The notes under the pieces are model-generated. The model worked only from the letters and a program-made list of their open reading frames with translations. It made no database searches and had not been told where the DNA came from. 64,000 bases of DNA from Glossina fuscipes. Taxonomy: Eukaryota > Arthropoda > Insecta > Diptera > Glossinidae. The position numbers and the translations under genes are program-made. Shown one piece after another: positions 22,640-34,587 of the stretch (position 1 is the first letter of the stretch; each line of letters starts with the position of its first letter). The stretch covers positions 141,926 to 205,925 of the forward strand of contig NW_023998566.1 in assembly GCF_014805625.2 (NCBI RefSeq), read 5' to 3'.

Positions 22640-23040
22640 TTCGCAACTGTAGATTTGGCCTCATCAAATACGAATCAGAGAACAATTACATGGATTGCAC
22701 GAATTTATTAGAACGCCATTCGGATTAAAACATGCGCCAGCAACATTCCAAGGCAATCTGATGGGAGTTTATTAATAAGACATGTGTAGTATACCTTGAC
22801 GATATTTTGAACTTTAGTAAATCGCTCCAAGAACATGTGAGAGCAATAAGAGACATATTCACAGTACCTGAACAAACAAATTTGAAAATTCAAATCGACA
22901 AATGTAAATTTATGAAAAAAGGGACGTAATTTTGAGAAATCTTTTAAGAAATGTAACTTTATGAAAAAAAAAGAAACGAAGAATCCTATTAAATTGAAAT
23001 TTTCACGCAATGAAACACCAAAACAACAAAAGATGAAGCA
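22640..23040 (+). pseudogene. Ty3/gypsy pol (RT) fragment
   Basis: The plus strand shows, across frameshifts and stops, FATVDLAS, then TPFGLKHAPATFQGNLMGVY, then VYLDDILNFSKSLQEHV and LKIQIDKCKFMKK. These are conserved RT blocks of Ty3/gypsy pol, with the catalytic YLDD intact. A piece between the first two blocks is deleted. No LTRs were found at the sides. A-rich sequence to about 23560 may be further remnants, but I cannot assign it. Confidence 0.7.
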
Positions 23041-23560
23041 ATAAATTCGGACACATATTATTAAAGAATTCCACCTTTTGACAGTAATAGATAATCTACC
23101 TATATTTGGAGCAGCTCAACTACTAAATGATACCATTTACCATTAATTGAACAACTAGAAGATCTTGCTAAAGCTAACAGTCATACAGGGAACTCTACAA
23201 TAGCTGAACAATTCAAATCAATGAATGAAACTTAGAAAGATGTGCCTATAAAGCAGTTAATATAGGAAACAATTAGAAACTACAATGATTGATATTATTC
23301 TATTATTAAATGTACTCCGAACGATGCTCAAAGGGAAAAGTAGGTGGAAGTAAAATTAAAAAAGAATCTAAAAGAAGATGAAAAGAAAATAATAGATACG
23401 TTGAATAAGAGCAGAGAAGACTATCCGTAGGAATTACAAGAAGAATATATAAGAACTTATAAGCTTCTTGGAAGAACGATCGAAATATAAAAGGACAATA
23501 TTAGAAAAAGTACATCCTTGTAACATTAAACGACTGTAATCCATTAATTAGAACTGTGGC

Positions 23561-25241
23561 TACACATTGTTCCGTCTGGGTAGCCCACCTACATTTACAA
23601 AATAAATTATAAATAATTTAAACCTACCGGGATCACAAGTGGCGTGACGTCACTTTACATGCCTACGGTCCGTCCGTATTGTTCTCCTCTCTGTTAGTCT
23701 GCGTCTATGCATTTGTCGGCCCATTAACTCATCGCCCGTGATATAAACCACACGCACCCATCCTTACGAAACCTTTCCATATCCTACTCAGAGAGTATTT
23801 TTCAAGTTGTTTTTATATTTTTACGTTACACTATAATAAATGATATTATTTTTGCATTAAGAAAAAAATTCAAAACTTATTACGAGTGGATATGGATTAG
23901 TTTTTAATCATAAAATTATACATAATATAAAAAAAGAGAAATAAAAAGAAATATAAACAAATTAACTTACCTTTTCGTAGAAGAAAACAAGATAACACGT
24001 TCAATGTCTCCTCCTCTTTCTCCTTTCATTTGGCATTTGAGTATGTTTTAACTTCTTTCGTATTAGGCATACCGTTTACAAATTTCTACATATATATACT
24101 TGCTGTTCCTTGTATGGCTACATTTTCCGTTGGTTTTGCTTGGGATGCTTAAAACCGTATATTTTTAGATTCAGAGTACAATTGTTTGTTTGGATTTCGT
24201 TAATGTTTGAAACGAGAAATTTTAATGTAAAAATTCCATTAACAACACTTTGAGGCTTTTACGTTCTTTTACTCATTCTTCAATATTTTTACTGTTTTTA
24301 ATCTACTTTAATATACATTTTTATTATTTTTTACTGTTTTTAATGTACTTTAACTTATATTTCAATATTTTTACTGTTTTCAATGTACTTTTACTTTGTA
24401 TTTAACTTTGATTCTTTTTATTCGCATTATATACATATTTTTAATTCTTTGTCGTGTTAAACTATATTTACGTGTCCAAAAAGAAAAGACTTGTTGTTTC
24501 TATCGGTACAAGACGTTTTCCCCATCCTCCAAAGCAGACTTATAGTCTGATCTCTCATGTCAGCATTCGTTCTCGTTATCGAAAACAAAAAATTGTGTCG
24601 TGTCTTTTTAGCCAAGTTATTGCTCAAAACTTTCTAGAAGTTTCGGTTCCAAGAAATTTATATATAAATAAAAGGTTTGGATATTCGTGTATTTGTGTAA
24701 TCATTTGTTTATTATTATTTTCCGAAAATATCGATGAACAGTTACGATTGTAAATTTATGGTGTAAGGACGAAAAATTAGTACAGCGAAATGGTGGCTCC
24801 CACCCAGTTATTATTATTAACAACCAGATTTGGTTCTACTAAATTTAATTTTTTCGCTTCCCGCGTTGTTTTGCAAAAACGAACTTTGTGTTACGGAAGC
24901 TGATGTTATGCGCGAATAGGGTCAGCCGTCATTCTCTAAATGCCGCTTTAGTTAATTCTATTATGCCTAGCAGTATAAAGAATCATTTAGAGATAGCGGC
25001 TAAGCTCAACCAGCCGAACCTCTAAACTTAACAGTCGTCCAATTTCTTAGGGACAGCGACTTAGCTGAGCCAGCCACCCCTTATCGGTAAAAAAAAAGAT
25101 TTATTTTGTCAATTAGCAACTTCCCACTTTAGATGCCGTAACACAACTGTGTATTGTCCATAGCGCTTCTATAGCTGCCATCACCATCGCTGTATGGATT
25201 ACAATGTTGCTTAATGCTACGCATATTTTCCTATGTGTGCG
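23561..25241. other. AT-rich spacer of uncertain origin
   Basis: No gene recognised. TGGTGGCTCCCACCCAG near 24791 and a small hairpin at about 24933-24995 (CTCTAAATG paired with CATTTAGAG) suggest old repeat debris. Confidence 0.45.
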
Positions 25242-27408
25242 TTATTTATTTATTTTAATTCTACTTATACATAAAACTGAACTAAACAAATAATAGCCGA
25301 GTTCAATTGGCACTTAAAGCACAACTTATATTAAATTAATAACAAAAATAAGGACATAAAAAAAAACAGAGAGGAAAAAAAAGAACAAAACCTGCACATA
25401 ACCAGCATAGAGCCACACTTACAACCGGTACAGGACCAAATTGCAAATGAACCCCTAAGCCATCGCAAACATGCATAAGCCTGGCAACCGATAATAGTTA
25501 ACAACAATTCATTTTCGAATCGTAACGACTTTTTGAGGATGAAAGCTAGTTTAAGTACGACATAGGTAAATCGCGCGTATTAAGTAATGTTGCTTTAGTA
25601 GACTTTAAAGAGTCCGACAACGAGAATAAGTGATAGACGTCATTTAGGTTCTTGCAAACAACTCTCGGCGGATTAAACAGCTCATAATTATATTTACGCT
25701 GACTAAGCTTAACCAAGATAAAGTACCTAGAGAAGGGGTTAGGGGCATTAAGGCTTACTTCATCTAGTAATGAAGGCGAGTCAATAGCTTTATTACTTTG
25801 ATTACAAAAGAAACGCCAAGAACAAACCTAAGTTTCTCAAGAGACGGTAAGGACAGCAAAAGCAACCTATTTTCATAGGGAGGAAGAGAGGCAATCGGAT
25901 CCCAACCCAAATTTCTAAGGGCAAACAGCAAGAATTGCTTTTGAACAGATTCAATTGAATCTACATAGCACCTATATGAAGGAGACCGCACAACAGAGGC
26001 ATACTCGAGTATGGGTCTAGCTAAACAAATGTACAGCCTTTTCGTAATGTAGGGATCATCAAGCTCTTTGGACGACCTTTTTATAAAACCAAAGCGCGGA
26101 CCTAGCTTTGCTGATCGAGAGCTCAATATGCAAGTTAAAACGTAACCTATGGTCAAATAGAACGCCTATATCTGTGATCGTATCGACGTCCTCCAACTTA
26201 TGCGAGTCTATGAAATACTAAGTAATGAACGACTTTCTTCTTGAGAAAGGAAGCTTTTCACATTTACTCAGATTTTATTTCAGAAGATTCAAAGAGCACC
26301 ATGCAGTAAAATTATCCAAGTCACCATGAAGCTGATGTGATTGCGATTCAACAGAGAAGGAGGAAAACCGTTTCACATCAGCATACATTAAGATCTGGCT
26401 GGGATTAACCACCGATGGAAGATCGTTAATGTAAACACTAAATAAAATGGGACCTAAGTGATTTCCTTGAGGTACGCCAGACATAGCAGGGAATTCATCC
26501 GAGGTGATGAAGTTAAACAAAACCCTGAAGGATCTTTTGTGCAGATAAGAGCTTATCCGTTTCACTAAGTAGGGTGGGAAACCAGAGGCTTGGAGTTTAA
26601 AGATAAGTAGTCTATGGTTAACTATATCAAATGCTTTGCTTAAATCAGTGTAAATAACATCTGTGCGAGAGCCACTAGAAAAAGCCTTGAAAACATCACA
26701 AGTAAACTCAAGTTGGTGACTGTAGATCGTCCTTTTCGAAAGCCCTGCTGGTGCGGAGAAATATACGAATTAATGACAAAGGCCAAATGCTGAGTCACAA
26801 TAAGCTCGAACAACTTGGGCAAGACACTCAACTTGGATATGCCTCTGTAGTTCTCAACAAATTGTCTACTTCCACTTTTGTGGAGAGGAATAAGAAAACT
26901 ACTCTTCCAACACGAAGGGAAACCACCTAAATTCAAGGACAGGTTAAAATCTTTGAGATAACGCCACACAGCTCGACAACGCAAGATTTAAGTACACATG
27001 TTGGAGAACTCAACCCTTTAAACACTTCATCTTCCGAAATAACCAAGTTGGGAATTGAAACCGAGTTAGTTATAGGATATGAGTAGTTCGCTGATAAACC
27101 GAAATTAGCAATCAAAGAGTTTCGTCGGAAATACTCAGCAAACAGATTTGAGATTTTAAAATCATCCGAGGAATCAGAGCCATTAAAAGAAACATGAGAG
27201 GGATACGTGGAAATTTTTTTTTTAGAGTTAGCAAATTTAAAGAAGTATTTAGGATTAGGAAACAGAGAGGATATAATGACTTGAAGGTATCTGCAGTAAT
27301 AATGGTGGTTGAGGGAGTTAAATCTATGCCTCGCCACCGAGTAAGCGAAATAGTCGAGGGCAGAGTCACTATTCGAATATTTTTTGAATACCGAGTTTTT
27401 TCTATTCT
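25242..27408 (-). mobile_element. Family J LINE, copy E (5'-incomplete)
   Basis: A LINE of about 2.2 kb on the minus strand. The 3' end with its (AAAT)n tail is at 25242; the sequence runs through the 3' UTR and RT into the linker before RT, and stops abruptly at 27408 where the TAA-type tail of I-like copy B begins. Copy D continues past the same point (46825 onward). Either B inserted into E and the far part of E was lost, or E inserted as a truncated copy next to the tail of B. Confidence 0.85.
25550..27370 (-). pseudogene. Family J ORF2 (RT part), copy E, broken
   Basis: RT blocks are spread over several frames: FPSCWKSSFLIPLHKSGSRQ and GFRKGRSTVTNL, then SGVPQGNHLGPILFSVYIND, then LMYAD-VKRF, then RLYICLARPILEYASVV. 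The YADD motif has lost one Asp through a 3-nt deletion. The PGPDGIP segment before RT is also deleted compared with copy D. The product would be inactive. Confidence 0.8.
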
Positions 27409-27806
27409 TGTATTGTTATTATTAATATTATATTATTATAATTTTAGACTAATGAAATAAATTCTTAGACTAAAAAAAAAGACATTGAACACTAGCAGAA
27501 CAGGTTACGGCTCTAATATAAATAAATGTACATTAGATAATGAGCTTAGTAGTATTAATAAAGTAATACATAGAATTTATATTCGGTTCCGAAGCTGATT
27601 TTAGAATGTCCAAAGGGTTAGTCGCTCCAAACGCAATACTTCTAGCCAAGGAAAACTTAAGGCAAACGCAGAGAATGTGCTTTATAGTAAGAGTTTGTCC
27701 ACCACTGCAGATTGGGGGCAAAGACTTCTTCAAGATCCATTGGTGAGTTGCGATAGTATGACCAAGGTGAATTCTCGAAAATGTTTGGATCTTGGTTTTC
27801 TCAACG

Positions 27807-28030
27807 TTTGTTGGATATAAAGGTAGAATTAATTGAGGGTTAATGGAAAAGAAGTGTAGATGATGGTATTGTAAATTTTCTTCCCCAATTTTCTCTTTAA
27901 CTTTTCTTCCAATGTATGTTTGTTGTATATAAAGAGTGGAGTTAATTGAGGGCCAAAAAAAGAGCACTGCTGATGGGAGTATTGTAGATATCCTTCTGTA
28001 ATGTTTCTTTAAATTTTTTTTCAATGTATC
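27807..28030 (-). repeat. 112-bp tandem duplication in ORF2, copy B
   Basis: Unit 1 is 27807-27918 and unit 2 is 27919-28030 (plus-strand order). Both begin TTTGTTG(G/T)ATATAAAG and end CAATGTAT(G/C). Copy C has the same pair (61369-61591), copy A only one unit. The two units differ at many positions, so the duplication is old. Confidence 0.85.
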
Positions 28031-29881
28031 TTTGAAGATCCAACTTTTCCATGACATCATTCATAAATAGAAGAGCAGAAGCAGCATCTTCCTGCTCACG
28101 ATCAGCCTGCTCACTTCCCAATAAACCGATATGACTAGGTACCCAAAACATTTTAATTTTTCCGTCGGGTGTAGTAATTATATTCCTCAATTTGTTGATG
28201 GTGCTCCATCTCGAAGTCGAAGGGTTCCGAATAGCTTGTAATACAGACAAACTGTCGGTAACAATTCCGGTTTTGAGTTTGCTTTTATGGGCAAGATTCG
28301 CAGCGTGAAGGATAGCTCTGGCTTCAGTTCTGAACGTTGAAGTATTTTCGTGAAAAATGTGATTGAGAAGAACCTGTCCTGTAGCATCTACCACAGCACA
28401 AACAGGAGGCAGGCCGAAAAATTTTGCGCCGTCTGTGTATAAAAGATTCCAACCAGTACTCTCCAATACTTGGGTTTTTCAGCTATTAGATTCCTGAAGA
28501 CGTAATTTGGAGTATCTTGTTTTTTGTGCATAGACAGCGAGATGTCAAAAGAGCAGTCTTCCAAAATCTATGGAGGTTTAACACCAAAAGAGCGGAACAT
28601 TTTTAAGGGAATATTTAATTCCTTTGCGCCGTACAAACAATGGTCAATTGCAGATGGCGACTTTGGAATTTTCTTCGCAATAATAATCTTTCTCACGTCA
28701 TCACCGAGAATGGATTTGTTTGAATTAAGAGGATTGGGGACAATTTTAGCCTTCAACTGATACAGTCTGTTTGCTAAAGTTGGGAGACCAGTTTCAATTA
28801 TAATATGATTTATAGGCGTGGTCCGAAAAGCGTAACAACTTGCTCTGACGGCTTGGTGATAGACCGGTTTACGGATGTTAATATTAGATTTGCAGCTATT
28901 GCCATAAATTATCAAAGCATAGTCAATCTTGCTTAACACAATTATTTTGGTAAGATAAGCAATAGTGTTAATATACGTATGGCTTCTCCACGCAACGTAC
29001 TAAAATTTACCCTTGTTAAAATAGAATTTTTTAACCGAAGACAGTGTGCTTTTCAACGATGTTTGTTGGAAAAAGTGAGCCCGAGAATATGCAGCGTCTG
29101 CACGTTTAGTACTGGTAAGCCATTAATATGCATCAGTAGATTTCCTGCATCGCAAATCTGCTTTCGACAAATGTGCATTTTTTTAGATTTTTGTATGGAA
29201 ATTTTAGCCCCTGACGAGTTTGCCCATGCGGAGATCTCTCGTCCAATAGATTCGAGGATGTTGATTGCTTTCGTGTTGTCTTTTTCTTTTGTAAAAATGT
29301 ATACATCGTCCGCGTAGAGACAATCTTCCACTCTTGGTACACGGCAAAGAATTTTGCTAATTTCGTAGAAGGCGATCTGGAAAAGCGTGACAGAGAGACG
29401 AGATCCTTGCGGAATGCCATTCATTAGCGGAAAGGAATCAGAAAGATGATTGTTGATTCTAACTTTGAACCGCCGATGCGACATGAATGATTTGATGTAA
29501 TTGAAGTATTTCTGTCCGAATTCCATGATTTCAAGAATCTTATAATAACCAACTCTGTCAAATGCTTTTTCGAAATCAATTGAGAGAATTGTATATGATT
29601 CCGTTCGAAAATTGCTTTGCTTGTAAGATAATCAATGTGTAAAAGAGCGTTGATGCACTTTCTATCCCGCTTGACACCAACTTGTTGCTTTGTTATCAGG
29701 GTCCTGGGCTCAAGAAACCAAATAATCTAGATGCTATAATCTTTTCCAATACCTTTGAGAGGCAAGATAGAAGAGAGATTGGGCGATAATCCGATGGAGA
29801 CATTTTTAGACGTTGGAATTGGAACAACTGTAGCCAGTTTCCACATGTAGGGTATATGGCCAGTCAAAAATACCGTATTAT

Positions 29882-30785
29882 ATTTAATTTATACATCAAT
29901 GATTTGCCCTCCGTGATTAAATTCAGTGAGATTTTAATGTATGCTGATGATGTGAAACTGTTTTCTTCTTTTTCCGTAGAATCGCAATCACATCATCTTC
30001 AAAGTGATTTGAACAATTTGGTTGCATGGTGCTCTCTCAATCTTCTGAAACTTAATCTAAATAAATGTAAGAAGCTTTCTTTCTCGAGAAGGAAGTGGTT
30101 CAGTACTCAATACTTCGTTGATTCGCACAGGTTGGAAGACGTCGATTCGTTCATAGATTTAGGCGTTCTATTTGATTATAGGTTACGTTTCAATTTGCAT
30201 ATAGAGTCCTCGTTAAGCAAAGCTAGGTCCGCGCTTGGTTTTATAAAGAGGTGGTCCAAAGAGCTTGATGATCCTTATATTACGAAAAGACTTTACACTT
30301 GTTTGGTTAGACCTATACTTGAGTATGCCTCCGTTGTGTGGTCTCCTTCATATAGGTGCTACGTAGATTCAATTGAATCTATACAAAAGCAATTCTTGCT
30401 GTTTGCCCTTAGGAATTTGAGTTGGGACCCGATTTCCCCTCTTCCACCCTATGAAAATAGGTTGCTTCTGTTATCCTTACCGTCACTCGAGAAACGTAGA
30501 TTTGTTCTTGGGGTTTCCTTCTTAATCAAATTAATAAATGGTGCAATTGACTCGCCCGCATTACTTCGTGAGATTGGCTTTAATGTCCCTAACCGCTTCT
30601 CTAGGCACTTTATGTTGATAAAGCTTAGTCAATGCAAATATAATTTTGAACTGTTTAACCCGCTCAGAGTTGTTTGCAAGAACCTAAATGATGTCTATCA
30701 TCTATTCTCATTAACGGACTCTTTAAAGTCCATTAAAGCAATATTGCTTAATAAGCGCGATTTACCTATGTCATACTTAAACTGA
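29882..30785 (+). pseudogene. Family J RT C-terminal half, nested copy (open frame)
   Basis: Stop-free frame of about 300 codons from FNLYINDLPSVIKFSEIL through LMYADDVKLFSSFS, the thumb-like RLYTCLVRPILEYASVVWSP and RNL.WDP blocks, to the end SYLN and TGA at 30783-30785. The N-terminal endonuclease and palm parts are missing, so it is not functional. It is about 97% identical in protein to the copy at 38 kb. A 26-bp piece of host I-like sequence upstream (from 29856) happens to be in frame. Confidence 0.85.
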
Positions 30786-31102
30786 CTTAACCTTAAATAT
30801 GTCATTATGAGTCGAAAATTAATTTGTTGTTAACAATTATCGGTTGCCAAGCTTATGCATGTTTGCGATGGCTTAGGGGTTCACTTGTAATTTGGTCCTG
30901 TATCGGTTGTGGGTGTGGCTCTATGCTAGTTGTGTGCATGTTTTTTTTTTCTTTTTTTTCTCCTTATTTGTTTTATTGTACTTATACTAAGTTTTATTAT
31001 TAATTAATTTTAAGATTTACTTAAGAGTCAATTGAACTCGACTGCCATTTTGTTGTAGTTGAGTTTATTGTATAAGTGGAATAAATAAATAAATAAATAA
31101 AT
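29882..31102 (+). mobile_element. Family J LINE nested in I-like copy B
   Basis: A 5'-truncated J copy on the plus strand inserted in the RT of the minus-strand I-like copy B. Left junction CCGTATTATA/TTTAATTT, right junction AAATAA/ATATGGGTCC. The uninterrupted site is preserved in copy C at about 63421 (CCGTATTATATGGGTCC). A target duplication of about 4 bp (ATAT) is implied. It ends in (AAAT)n. Confidence 0.9.
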
Positions 31103-32478
31103 ATGGGTCCAGTAATTTCTTTTTAGTTGAATTAGACAGCGCACTGATCATTTGGTAGGAGATGCGGTGTCTTCCCCTTCGATTTGAAGAGACAACTTTC
31201 AAGTTCTAAGGTAGATATGTAATTTTCCAGGAAGTCTGTCAATACAATTTGAAAAAGAAATTGGAGTCCTTTTATTTTCGACGAAAGCACTGGAGAAGTT
31301 GCTGTTAGAGGAGTATTCGCACCACATTTGTCCAAAGTAATTAGAAATATCATGTGCGTCAGTTAAAGTTGCATTGGGAGCGCAGATGGCAGAAATTTCG
31401 TTCAGGTTTGAAGTCCGATTGAGTCTGTTGATTTTGCTCCAGACAACTTTCATTCATTTCTGTGAATTCTTTTCGAAAAAAGTTCGAAACTAAGTGCCTT
31501 CGATTTTCCTAATTCCTTCTTAAATAGAGCTTTGGCCCTTTTGTATAATAACAAATGATCATGATCAGGGAATCTCTTAAAGCGCGTTTAAAAGAGCTGT
31601 TGGATTGAGGAATAGAAAGATGAGCAGCCGTGCGAATCGCTTCAGACATAATAGCAGCATCATGGTTGCAGTTCCCGTTAAATGGCTTTGAATTCAGAAA
31701 TGACTCGGCCTGTTTGCAGTAATTGATCCAATCCGCTTTATCTAAAAGGAATTTGGACTGTTTTGTTGGAGTAGCAGAGGACATTGAAAGTTTAAGATCG
31801 AGTATGATTGGAAAGTGATGATTATTATGTAGATCAACAGAAATAGACCAGGAAACCAAAGGAAGAAGTGAGAAAGAGCAACATGTTAAATCAATATGTG
31901 AAAAAGTGTGATGAGTTGAAAAGTGCGTTGGTTTTCCATCATTTAAAAAGCAAAGGTTGCTTTGAAAAAAGGCCTTTTCTAAAACAGTACCGCGAGTGTT
32001 GTTCACTGTTGAGCCCCAGATGGTATTCCAGCTGTTGAAATCGCCGCATATAATTAATGGGGGAGAAAGTACGGAGAATAAATTGTAGAGTTCTTGCTGA
32101 GAAAAAGATTGCGAAGGTGGGATATAGAGCGAAAGCACTGTAAATTTTATGTTTAAGATTATTTGTATCGCTACGGCTTGTATGTTTGAGCTAAAATTTA
32201 TGCGTTTGTGAGGTATACTTGGTGTTAAAAACACCAGTTCCTTGTTTGGAATATGAATTTTGATCAGCATTCGTGAAGTATCCAGTATATGATTGGAGTG
32301 GAATAGGATTAAAAGAGCTTCTACAGTGGGTTTTTTGAAGTGATAAAAAGGTTGGATCAAAATCACTTATGAGTGTACTGAGTTCATCAAAATTATTAAT
32401 AAGTCCCTTAATGTTCCATTGTAGAATTTTAAAAACTTTATTCAATTGTTATGACATGGAAGCAGAATGGAAGGAGTG

Positions 32479-33785
32479 CTAAGTTGACATGCCAGCGTCT
32501 CCGTCGAAAATGTCACTATAAGAATTTTGCGTGAATAATTTTTTCTTGCCAGCAGAATAATGTGTAATTAGGTGTTTGCGTAAATTTGAAGTGCGAAGAG
32601 TGGGCAAACGCGAATGATTTGAAATTGAAGGTTGATTGAGGGATGGAAGATTGGATTCATTACACATTGTAATTTGTTGAGTAGAGTTGAGAACTGGTGA
32701 TTGTGGGGGATTTAGTTTACTAGATTTTGGCATATGTGTTGTTGTTTTAATTTTTCAATATTTGCTGTTGTTTTGATTTTTTCAATATTATCTTTGGCGG
32801 GCAATGGAACTGATTTGGCAATGAAATTTTTGGTTGATGGTAGAGCAGATTTTTCTTTGGAAGGAGTTGGAGTTAAAGGCTTATTAGGCACAAAGGCGAG
32901 ACAACAACGTTGGTATGCCTTTTGCTAGTTCTTTGGTTTCCAGATGGATTAATTTCCCGGTATTTGCGTCGCGCTTCACCCATGCTATAGTAATTTTGTG
33001 TTTTGATTTTTAAAATTTCACGCATTTGCATAAAACGTGGGCATTGTTTGTCTAACGCTGAGTGTTGATCGTTGCAATTTAAAGAGAAGCTACGCGTACA
33101 GTTTTGAGCATGTGGAGGAGACCACAGTTAACACAGGATGGAGGACTGGTGCATCTTTTTGCCGTATGACCCAGGCGTTGGCAGTTTTTACACCTCATGG
33201 GATTTGGAATGTAGAGTTCTACTTCACATTTGTACCAAGCTACATCAACCGTTGCCGGTAGCCGATAGCGGTCAAAAGTCAAAATAATTCTTCCTGTAGG
33301 AGAGCGGGTTTTTCCATCGTCATTTAATTTGAATTTGTAGTCCTTGACTGCTCATTTCGCGAACAATTTCATCTTCCGGCACATGCTTTAAGCTGGGGCA
33401 TAAATTACGCCTTTAACCGAGTTCAGTTTGTCATGCAGTTTACCGGGTATAGCACATAAATTAGCTAATGATTTCGATTTTATGAGCTTTTCGGTTGCGC
33501 TTGGGTTCCCAGCGAGGACCAATAAATTCCCATCGCGTATAATCGATATAGAGTCTGTATATGTTGTAATGCTATCTAATGCTTTTTTAATAGCGAAAGG
33601 GCTGATTTGCGAAATTGGTATGGAGGGATCAGTTGGAGAAATCACAACATATTTTTTGTCGATAGGAACGATGCTATTGGTTGGCAACACCGGGAAGTCG
33701 GAATTTTTAATTTTTTTTTTCTTTGGGATACGTCTGCTAATAGATGAAATCTATTTGAGTTTTTATCTGGCGGCCCCGGGGCCAT
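32479..33785 (-). pseudogene. I-like LINE ORF1 (gag-like, CCHC), copy B
   Basis: Most complete ORF1 of the family in this window. The start ATG is 33785 (MAPGPPDKNSNRFHLLADVS). A run of ten T on the plus strand (33711-33720) causes a one-base frameshift right after the N-terminus. Then comes a domain with IKKALDSITTYTDSISIIRD (33690-33388), a further shift, TRSPTGRIILTFDRYRLPAT and knuckle 1 intact as CKNCQRLGHTAKRC (about 33190). Knuckles 2 and 3 are disrupted after 33079. The Ser/Asn-rich tail ends at 32479 with SYSDIFDGDAGMST. It is broken. Confidence 0.75.
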
Positions 33786-34587
33786 TATGCCTTATGGCTG
33801 TCTATTATTTAGTAAGTGGGAAATAACCACTCACTTGAAAAGTTTTGGGAACTGTGGAAGAAGTTTGGAAACTACTAAAAGAAAATGTTAATTGTTTTCA
33901 ATTTTTTTATTTTTCTTTTTTGTTTTTTTTATTTTTTTATTATATATAGAGGAAACAAAAGCACATACGCGATATCGGCGTTAACCAGCAAAAACACCGA
34001 AACAATTGAAAAATCGCAGACGAAAAGAAAACATGCACTACACTGAACACAAGTCGGCTCCAAGTGCAACAAAAGATAAGAAGTGAATTATTAGGACAAA
34101 AAAGAACAAATTCAAAAGAATCCACAACACTAAATTTATCTACAAATTTAAGAAATTTAAGATAACTTCTCCGTTACGTTGTCGCTGTAACAACAGGACA
34201 AAAGAACAAGAGAAAGCAAAACCAAATTGGAAGCACGAAAAAAAGAGAGAATAAAAATCAGAAAAGTTATCTCTTAAATTACACGTAAGATTTACATTAC
34301 TGAAGCAACGGCAAACAAGCCAGAAGAAAAGCTATTAACACCAAAGAAAGAAAATAAAAAAAAACTCGGAAGAGATTTACTATTGCGAGCACAAGTGCTA
34401 ATCGCAAGAACCAAATTGAAAATCACAATATTTTAATGTAATTAATGTAATTCTTACACTTTTACACCTTTAATACTTTTATATTTTCACAAATACCTAG
34501 CTATAAACGCGTATAAAATGATCAGAAAAATTTAAGCAACAGAATAATCAAAAGCGTGCGACCTCGCGCGCGTCAGTTGCTAGACTG
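33786..34587 (-). promoter_or_regulatory. Putative 5' UTR / internal promoter of I-like copy B
   Basis: About 0.8 kb with no long frame, starting CAGTCTAGCAACTGACGCGC (minus strand, from 34587). Many Jockey/I-group LINEs start CAGT and use an internal promoter there. The start and a segment near 34165-34185 (GTTACAGCGACAACG on the minus strand) resemble those of family J copy D (CAGTCTGGCAACTC; GTTACAGTGTCAACG near 48930). The exact 5' end is inferred. Confidence 0.45.

Larger units (their letters stand above)
27533..32454 (-). pseudogene. I-like LINE ORF2 (EN-RT-RNase H), copy B, interrupted
   Basis: Endonuclease in two frames (32454-31509): LQWNIKG, QKTHC, YIPP, ICGDFNSWNTIWG, HFPI. The acidic residue of QETH is Lys here. 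RT is split by the insertion at 29882-31102; after it come GIPQGSRLS and LYADDVYIF (29526-29053). RNase H at 28466-28080 has LLYTDGAK, EARAIL, TDSLSVLQ and WVPSHIGLLGSEQADR. Two tandem 112-bp units follow (28030-27807), then the C-terminal Cys/His motif with altered cysteines, ending near 27533. Multiple frameshifts make it inactive. Confidence 0.8.
27409..34587 (-). mobile_element. I-like non-LTR retrotransposon, copy B (near full length, interrupted)
   Basis: On the minus strand, from a putative 5' end CAGTCTAGCAACTGACG at 34587 through a 5' UTR of about 0.8 kb, ORF1 (33785-32479), ORF2 (from about 32454) and a 3' UTR to a TAA/ATT-type tail at 27409-27440. A family J LINE (29882-31102) is inserted in RT. 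Removing it leaves about 5.95 kb. Compared with copy A it retains the 5' half, lacks the PWWN linker (near 31588) and carries an extra 112-bp unit after RNase H. The assignment of 33900-34587 to this element, not to a J remnant, is inference. Confidence 0.75.

Noticed and set aside
23041..23560. Further gypsy pol domains after the RT fragment
   Set aside because: Sequence is A-rich with many stops and I could not find protease, RNase H or integrase motifs.
24454..24753. 99-codon frame on the plus strand
   Set aside because: No recognisable motif; starts without ATG context and lies in AT-rich DNA. A transmembrane-like end is due to T-rich codons.
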